Assembly: GCF_028463985.1 (NCBI RefSeq)
Contig: NZ_CP116766.1
Location: 1,922,001-1,986,000, forward strand
Length of the DNA: 64,000 nucleotides
Reading direction: 5' to 3'
DNA from: Neisseria lisongii
GTDB taxonomy: Bacteria > Pseudomonadota > Gammaproteobacteria > Burkholderiales > Neisseriaceae
The translations under genes were made by a program, and so were the position numbers. Every line of letters starts with the position of its first letter. The stretch's first letter is position 1. Shown one piece after another: positions 59,441 through 64,000 of the stretch. The notes beneath the pieces were generated by a model. The model did no database searches, was not told the DNA's origin, and was given only the letters and a program-made list of their open reading frames with translations.

Positions 59441-60284
59441 CCCGTAGGGTGCATGCCCAAAGCATGCACCTGTACTAAACTTCATTTTAATGCCATCTGA
59501 AAACCTGATTTTAGTTGCGCAAAACCCGTTGCACTCGTTTTGGCGAAACCTTCGGTTTTAGCTGCGCAGAAACTCGTTATCCTCGTTTTCAGACGGCATG
59601 GTTTTTGGGAAGGTGTCGGATTTATGCCGTTTTATTAACAAACTGTTCCACCAACAACCCGTGCATGCTTGGGCATGCACGCTACCTTTACCGCCACTTG
59701 CCCGTAGGGTGCATGCCCAAAGCATGTACCTGTTTCTAAATCTTATTTTAATGCCATCTGAAAACCCGATTTTAGTTGCGCAAAACCCGTTGTACTCGTT
59801 TTGGCGAAACCTTCGGTTTTAGCTGCGCAGAAACTCGTTATCCTCGTTTTCAGACGGCATGGTTTTTGGGAAGGTGTCGGATTTATGCCGTTTTATTAAC
59901 AAACTGTTCCACCAACAAACCCGTGCGTGCTTCGGCACACACGCTACATTTACCGCCACTTGCCCGTAGGGTGCATGCCCAAAGCATGCACCTGTATCTA
60001 AACTTCATTTTAATGCCGTCTGAAAATCTGATTTTAGTTGCGCAAAACCCGTTGCTCTCGTTTTGGCGAAACCTTCGGTTTTAGCTGCGCAGAAACTCAT
60101 TACCCTCGTTTTCAGACGGCATGATTTGGGGGAAGGTGTCGGATTTATGCCGTTTTATTAACAAACTGTTCACCAACAACCCGTGCATGCTGTGGCATGC
60201 ACGCTACATTTACCGCCACTTGCCGTAGGGTTCATGCCCAAAGCATGCACCTGTTTCTAAATCTTATTTAATGCCGTCTGAAAA
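59441..60284 (+). repeat. Tandem 260-bp repeat, just over three copies, running into prmC
   Basis: Copies begin at 59441, 59701, 59963 and (partial) 60222, periods about 260 and 262 bp. Each holds a plus-strand REP (GTAGGGTGCATGCCCAAAGC...), a DUS, inverted 30- and 18-bp DUS-linked units, an inverse DUS, GGTGTCGGATTTATGCCG, and a minus-strand REP. The partial copy ends in a DUS four bases before the prmC ATG. ORFs read across it are repeats of each other and not real. Confidence 0.85.
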
Positions 60285-61118
60285 ATGAACGAAACCGCCC
60301 CGATTACCCTAGAAAACCGCCTGCGTCAAAGCCCGTTGCCGAAATTGGAAATCCGTATGTTGCTGCAAGCCGCAGGCGGATACAGCCGCACCGAGCTGAT
60401 TACCCGCAGCAGCGACATTCTTTCGCCCGAAATTTTGCAGCGGCTGCACAACTTCGAACAGCGGCGGCTGGCAGGCGAACCGATGGCTTATATATTGGGC
60501 GAACGCGAATTTTACGGCAGAATCTTCCAAGTCAATCCCAGCGTACTCATTCCCCGCCCCGAAACCGAACACCTGCTCGAAGCCGCCATCGAACGCCTGC
60601 CGCAGGGCGGAACAGCGTGGGATTTAGGCACCGGCAGCGGCGCATTGGCCGTTTCACTGGCATTAGAACGCCCCGATGCCGAAGTTTACGCCTCCGACAT
60701 CAGCCCGCAAGCCCTCGTCACCGCCCAAGCCAACGCCCACCGCCTCGGCGCAAACATACACTTTTCCTGCGGCTCATGGTTCGACACCGACAGGCCGTCT
60801 GAAAAACCGTTCGATATTCTCGTTTCCAACCCACCCTATATCGAACAACACGACCCCCACCTCAACCAAGGCGACCTGCGTTTCGAACCCCAAACCGCCC
60901 TGACCGACTTTTCAGACGGCCTCAGCCATATCCGCACTCTCGCCCAAGGCGCACCAAAATATCTGAAATCCCAAGGCTGGCTGCTGCTCGAACACGGCTA
61001 CGACCAAGGCAGCGCCGTGAGGGAAATCCTGATTCAGCAAGGCTTCACCCAAACCGCCACCCTGCCTGATTTAGCCGGCTGCGACCGAGTAACCTTGGGG
61101 CGTTGGGAAGGGGAATAA
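60285..61118 (+). CDS. prmC: Release-factor glutamine methyltransferase PrmC
   Basis: 277 residues. Methylates the GGQ Gln of RF1/RF2. SAM motif AWDLGTGSGALAVSLALE, DISPQALVTAQANA, catalytic SNPPYIEQHDPHL near residue 181. A DUS inverted pair is read in frame (RPSEKP near 60795, DFSDGL near 60910). No Shine-Dalgarno is visible: the ATG follows the tandem repeat's DUS directly. Confidence 0.95.
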   Translation: MNETAPITLENRLRQSPLPKLEIRMLLQAAGGYSRTELITRSSDILSPEILQRLHNFEQRRLAGEPMAYILGEREFYGRIFQVNPSVLIPRPETEHLLEAAIERLPQGGTAWDLGTGSGALAVSLALERPDAEVYASDISPQALVTAQANAHRLGANIHFSCGSWFDTDRPSEKPFDILVSNPPYIEQHDPHLNQGDLRFEPQTALTDFSDGLSHIRTLAQGAPKYLKSQGWLLLEHGYDQGSAVREILIQQGFTQTATLPDLAGCDRVTLGRWEGE

Positions 61119-61124
61119 AGAACA

Positions 61125-61422
61125 GGTGCATGCTTGGGCATGCACCCTACGGGAGGATGGCGGATTAAATGGTAGGGTGCATGCCGGAGCATGCACCTGT
61201 TTGTTAATGAAACAGTGTGGATAGAACATCGTCAATAACCCACTATCGATTCCCCAGGTTCATGCTACCCCAAAATCAAGTTTTAGTTACACAGAAACTT
61301 GTTCCCCCGTTTTCAGACGGCATTAAAATGAGCGGCAAAGAACAGGTGCATGCTTGGGCATGCACCCTACGGGTGGTTGTGAACAGTGATTAAATGGTAG
61401 GGTGCATACCTAAAGCATGCAC
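61125..61422. repeat. Two REP inverted pairs upstream of the RAYT gene
   Basis: Minus-strand REPs at 61125-61150 and 61345-61370, plus-strand REPs at 61172-61198 and 61397-61422. All have the GTAG head and a GGTGCATGC...GCATGCACC-like palindrome. An inverse DUS lies at 61312-61323. The 61119-61564 gap holds nothing else recognisable. Confidence 0.8.
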
Positions 61423-61564
61423 GAGGGTGTGGGGAAAACATTGCCAATAATCCGCCATCGTTCTCAGGTCTGTGAATAGCGGTGGTTGATTGATGGATAC
61501 CTGCTTTGGACATGTATGCTGCATATGATATGATTGATTTTTCTCAATAATTATGGAGAAAGCG

Positions 61565-62095
61565 ATGTCGCAGTATCGGCGGAATTATGTGCGGGGCGGT
61601 ACGTTTTTCTTTACGGTAAAACTGGCTGATCCGAAATCTCGTTTGCTGGTGGAACGGATTGATTTGCTGCGGGAAGCATATGCGTATGTGCAAAAGCGGT
61701 ATCCGTTTGAAACAGTGGCGGTTTGTGTGTTGCCGAATCATATTCATGCGGTTTGGACGCTGCCTGATGGTGATGATGACTATTCTTTGCGCTGGAAGCT
61801 GCTCAAACGGCGGTTTTCCGATTATTTTCCCCATGCAGACAGCCGTTCGCCCAGTCAACTGAAACGGCATGAGAAAGGCATTTGGCAACGGCGGTTTTAT
61901 GAACACACAGTGTTTGATGATGCAGATTTGCGCCGTTGTGTGGATTATGTTTATTTTAATCCTGTCAAACACAAACTGACGGCAAACGTGCGTGATTGGC
62001 CGTTTTCTTCATTTCACCGTGATGTGGCAAGAGGTTTGTTTCCGGCAGATTGGGGCGGGACGTATGAATCAGCAGTGATGAATTTAGGGGAGTAG
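61565..62095 (+). CDS. REP-associated tyrosine transposase (RAYT)
   Basis: 176 residues from MSQYRRNYVRGG after GGAG; an ATG 12 bases upstream is less likely. Y1-type HUH endonuclease: HIH motif in VLPNHIHAVWTLP near residue 62, and the catalytic-Tyr region CVDYVYFNPVKHKL near residue 134. N-terminal YRRNYVRGGTFFFTVKL is typical of RAYTs. These enzymes nick REP palindromes and are thought to spread them. REP inverted pairs lie on both sides, as for other RAYTs. Lacks IS ends, so it is not itself a standard insertion sequence. Confidence 0.92.
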   Translation: MSQYRRNYVRGGTFFFTVKLADPKSRLLVERIDLLREAYAYVQKRYPFETVAVCVLPNHIHAVWTLPDGDDDYSLRWKLLKRRFSDYFPHADSRSPSQLKRHEKGIWQRRFYEHTVFDDADLRRCVDYVYFNPVKHKLTANVRDWPFSSFHRDVARGLFPADWGGTYESAVMNLGE

Positions 62096-62124
62096 GTTGG
62101 CATAAATCGGCGTAGCAAAGAACA

Positions 62125-62189
62125 GGTGCATGCTTGGGCATGCGGTGCGACGGTAATTAAATTGTAGGGTGCATGCCCCAGCATGCACC
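62125..62189. repeat. REP inverted pair downstream of the RAYT gene
   Basis: A truncated minus-strand REP (62125-62141, GGTGCATGCTTGGGCATGC) and a complete plus-strand REP with GTAG head (62164-62189). Confidence 0.75.
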
Positions 62190-62679
62190 TGTTCTTTACC
62201 CCTTCTCCTTACCCCAACAAACCAACCCGCAAAAATGGTGGCACAAATACAACAAAACAAGAGCATATCCACATTGGACTTCGCAGCGGTTGGTGAACAA
62301 ATTGTCAAAATATAGCCGAAAACAGTTGAATTTCAGCGGAAAATGGTAAAGAATAGCAACTGTAAAAGGTCAAACTGTGTCTTTATTGTTGATTACAGTA
62401 AACAAACGTAAAACAGGTCGTGAAATTCCACTTGTTTTGCCAAACGTTTGCCGTATAGAATGCACAGCTTTTTGAAAAACAGGGCAGATTACGGAGCACA
62501 ATTCCGGATTTGCCGAATCACTGGAATACGGCGGCTGAAAGAAAATATCCTAACAGCAGCAAACCCAAGCGGCGGTTGCATGAAGCATCTGCCGCTTCGG
62601 GCGTATTCTAAATACCTCGGAACAAGCAGCCATACCGGCAGCTTGCTTTTCCGAAATTCACCCAAACAGGAAATTGATT
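62190..62679. other. AT-rich intergenic region before the adhesin, no gene seen
   Basis: About 490 bases with no DUS or REP. A frame open at 62448-62783 overlaps the adhesin start and looks accidental. Short repeats AAACGT/AACAGG occur near 62400-62445. It presumably holds the adhesin promoter, but none is convincing. Confidence 0.5.
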
Positions 62680-64000
62680 ATGAACAAAATTTTCCGCGTG
62701 ATTTGGAATCAGGCAACACAATCATGGGTTGCGGTATCCGAATTATCCAAATCCAAAACCAAATCCGCCTCATCAACCGATGAGCGTGTGGATATTGCCA
62801 AATCATTGATGGCAATCAGTGTCGCCGGTGCGGCGATGCTTGGCTCAGCCCAAGCGATGGCGGCGGTTCAGACACCAGCAGGTGCAAATACTATTCAGAT
62901 TGAAGGTGATACGGCAGCTGCAGCAGCACATTTAAAATCTATTGCTATTGGTAATGGTGCAAAGGCTGGCGAAGCAGGTACATTTGAGGGTACAAAAGAG
63001 GACCCAGTTACCCCACACGGTATGATTGCTGTGGGTGATCAAGCAAAAGCCGTTCGTTCTGGCGGTATTGCCATCGGTGAAAATGCAACTTCAACGGGTA
63101 CAGGCGGTGTTGTTATTGGTCTTAATGCCAAATCTGACTGGGCGACCGATCCAAAACGTGCAACGGTTACTATTGGTTCGTATGCTAATGCAACGGGTGA
63201 GTTAGCCGTATCTGTCGGTTCATCAGCATTTGTGAATGGTGCTTCTGCGGTCGCTGTCGGTGGTGAGGCTACGGTTACTGGTACGCAAGGTACGGCGGTG
63301 GGCCGTCAAGCAAATGTTACTGGTGCTGGTGGTGCAATTGCTATCGGTTGTTCGTCTAACGCCATTGCTGACAGTTCTGTTGCAATCGGTGTGAATGCCC
63401 GAACAGGTGATGTTGCACTGAAACAAGCTGGCGTAGATGCGGGCGCACCAAATGATGTAACTCGTAACGGTGTCGCAATCGGTCGTCATGCACTTGCTTC
63501 TCACTGGGGTGCTACTGCATTGGGTTCAACCACAAAAGCCACAGCGAATAAAACTATTGCTTTGGGTAGTGAAGCAGCGGCATCAGCTGAAAATGCGACT
63601 GCAATTGGTAACACGGCAAATGCATCTGGTAAGCATGCAATTTCAATGGGTACAGTCGCTAAAGCATCTGGCGAAAACGCAACCGCTATCGGTGCTGGTA
63701 CAACTGTTGCCAACACAGACACCGTAGCTTTGGGTCGTGGCATTACTTCTAGCCAAGATAAATCCGTAATTTTAGGTAGCGAATCTGCCGACCGTGCTGC
63801 AACTACAGAAACCACTGCAACCGTTGGTCCTTGGACTTATAGCGGCTTTGCAGGTACACCAATTGCAGTAGCTTCTGTTGGTGCAAAAGGTAAAGAGCGT
63901 CAGCTCATCAATGTCGCCGCAGGTAAAATCGCAGCCGACTCTACCGATGCCATCAACGGCTCACAGCTGTATGCAGCGATGAAAGACATTCCTAAGTACG
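62680..64000 (+). CDS. Trimeric autotransporter adhesin (YadA/Hia type), 3' end beyond window
   Basis: Open from ATG 62680 to the last base, about 440 codons. AGGA precedes the start. Starts with an extended signal peptide (MNKIFRVIWNQATQSWVAVS, the ESPR motif), then a hydrophobic core ending ...SAQAMA. The passenger is a run of YadA-head repeats of about 14 residues (SIAIGNGAKAG, GIAIGENATSTG, VAIGVNART, TAIGNTANASG). It then enters a neck-like region (STDAINGSQLYAAM). The C-terminal anchor is not in view. One Cys (AIGCSSNAIADS) is unusual for a YadA head. Confidence 0.95.
   Translation, partial: MNKIFRVIWNQATQSWVAVSELSKSKTKSASSTDERVDIAKSLMAISVAGAAMLGSAQAMAAVQTPAGANTIQIEGDTAAAAAHLKSIAIGNGAKAGEAGTFEGTKEDPVTPHGMIAVGDQAKAVRSGGIAIGENATSTGTGGVVIGLNAKSDWATDPKRATVTIGSYANATGELAVSVGSSAFVNGASAVAVGGEATVTGTQGTAVGRQANVTGAGGAIAIGCSSNAIADSSVAIGVNARTGDVALKQAGVDAGAPNDVTRNGVAIGRHALASHWGATALGSTTKATANKTIALGSEAAASAENATAIGNTANASGKHAISMGTVAKASGENATAIGAGTTVANTDTVALGRGITSSQDKSVILGSESADRAATTETTATVGPWTYSGFAGTPIAVASVGAKGKERQLINVAAGKIAADSTDAINGSQLYAAMKDIPKY

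Noticed and set aside
59515..60084. Two similar small ORFs (MRKTRCTRFGETFGFS...) in the tandem repeat
   Set aside because: They are the same repeat unit read twice, with no ribosome site and DUS-encoded residues.
59441..60284. Possible CRISPR array
   Set aside because: Period of 260 bp with near-identical units and no unique spacers; no cas genes nearby.
61565..62095. Treating the RAYT gene as an IS200/IS605 element
   Set aside because: The protein matches the RAYT N-terminus and size, and there are REP pairs rather than defined IS ends or a tnpB.
62448..62783. 111-codon ORF before the adhesin
   Set aside because: Overlaps the adhesin start in another frame, no Shine-Dalgarno and no recognisable fold.

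Overview
The window comes from a Neisseriaceae chromosome, most likely a commensal or animal-associated Neisseria. It is studded with the DNA uptake sequence (DUS) GCCGTCTGAAA, mostly in the AGGCCGTCTGAA form with a minority of ATGCCGTCTGAA. The gene content fits: a Slam outer-membrane protein, a fused BirA-CoaX protein, an orphan RnfB, a Fur-controlled small RNA beside birA-coaX, and TATAGT-ended Correia-like elements. Species cannot be fixed by eye.

Layout. 1-1.3 kb: 3' end of a Slam gene. 1.4-5.5 kb: hrpA. 5.5-6.8 kb: an AT-rich membrane protein of unknown function. 7.1-9.1 kb: OPT-family transporter. 9.3-12.9 kb: a DUS-free redox island with an AraC-type regulator divergent from two thioredoxin-like proteins, an OsmC-like protein, an isoprenylcysteine-methyltransferase-like protein and an MdaB-like quinone reductase. 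13-15.1 kb: nitroreductase and DoxX divergent from a LysR regulator. 15.2-24.2 kb: Acr3, pyruvate kinase, MntX, pseudouridine synthase, cytochrome b561, UbiG, GIY-YIG protein, UbiX. 24.3-32.7 kb: parB and the complete atpIBEFHAGDC operon. 33-48.6 kb: ppk, fabI, mscL, hslO, NlpC/P60 hydrolase, lrgAB, argJ, clcA, ampG, dapB, bamE, fur, aat. 48.6-57 kb: gluQ, gapA, rnfB, folD, five tRNA genes, rfaE2 and birA-coaX. 57-62.2 kb: candidate nrrF, tldD, a 260-bp tandem repeat, prmC, and a RAYT transposase flanked by REP palindromes. 62.7 kb to the end: the start of a trimeric autotransporter adhesin that runs out of the window.

Most genes are housekeeping. The more unusual signals are: (i) an apparent AraC-type regulon, with two promoters of identical geometry (two TTAGGCAA half-sites 21 bp apart, the second 29 bp before the -10) and a weaker third; (ii) a RAYT gene with GTAG-headed REP palindromes beside it and across the window; (iii) 30-bp repeat units next to DUS that are translated as N-terminal extensions of two proteins; (iv) DUS copies that supply stop codons (Glu-Ala-Val-stop) for three genes and the start codon of gluQ; (v) three copies of a ~175-bp miniature element and a separate nested element; (vi) a promoter, Fur box and terminator consistent with NrrF. 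All homology calls come from recognising protein motifs by eye; no database search was run.
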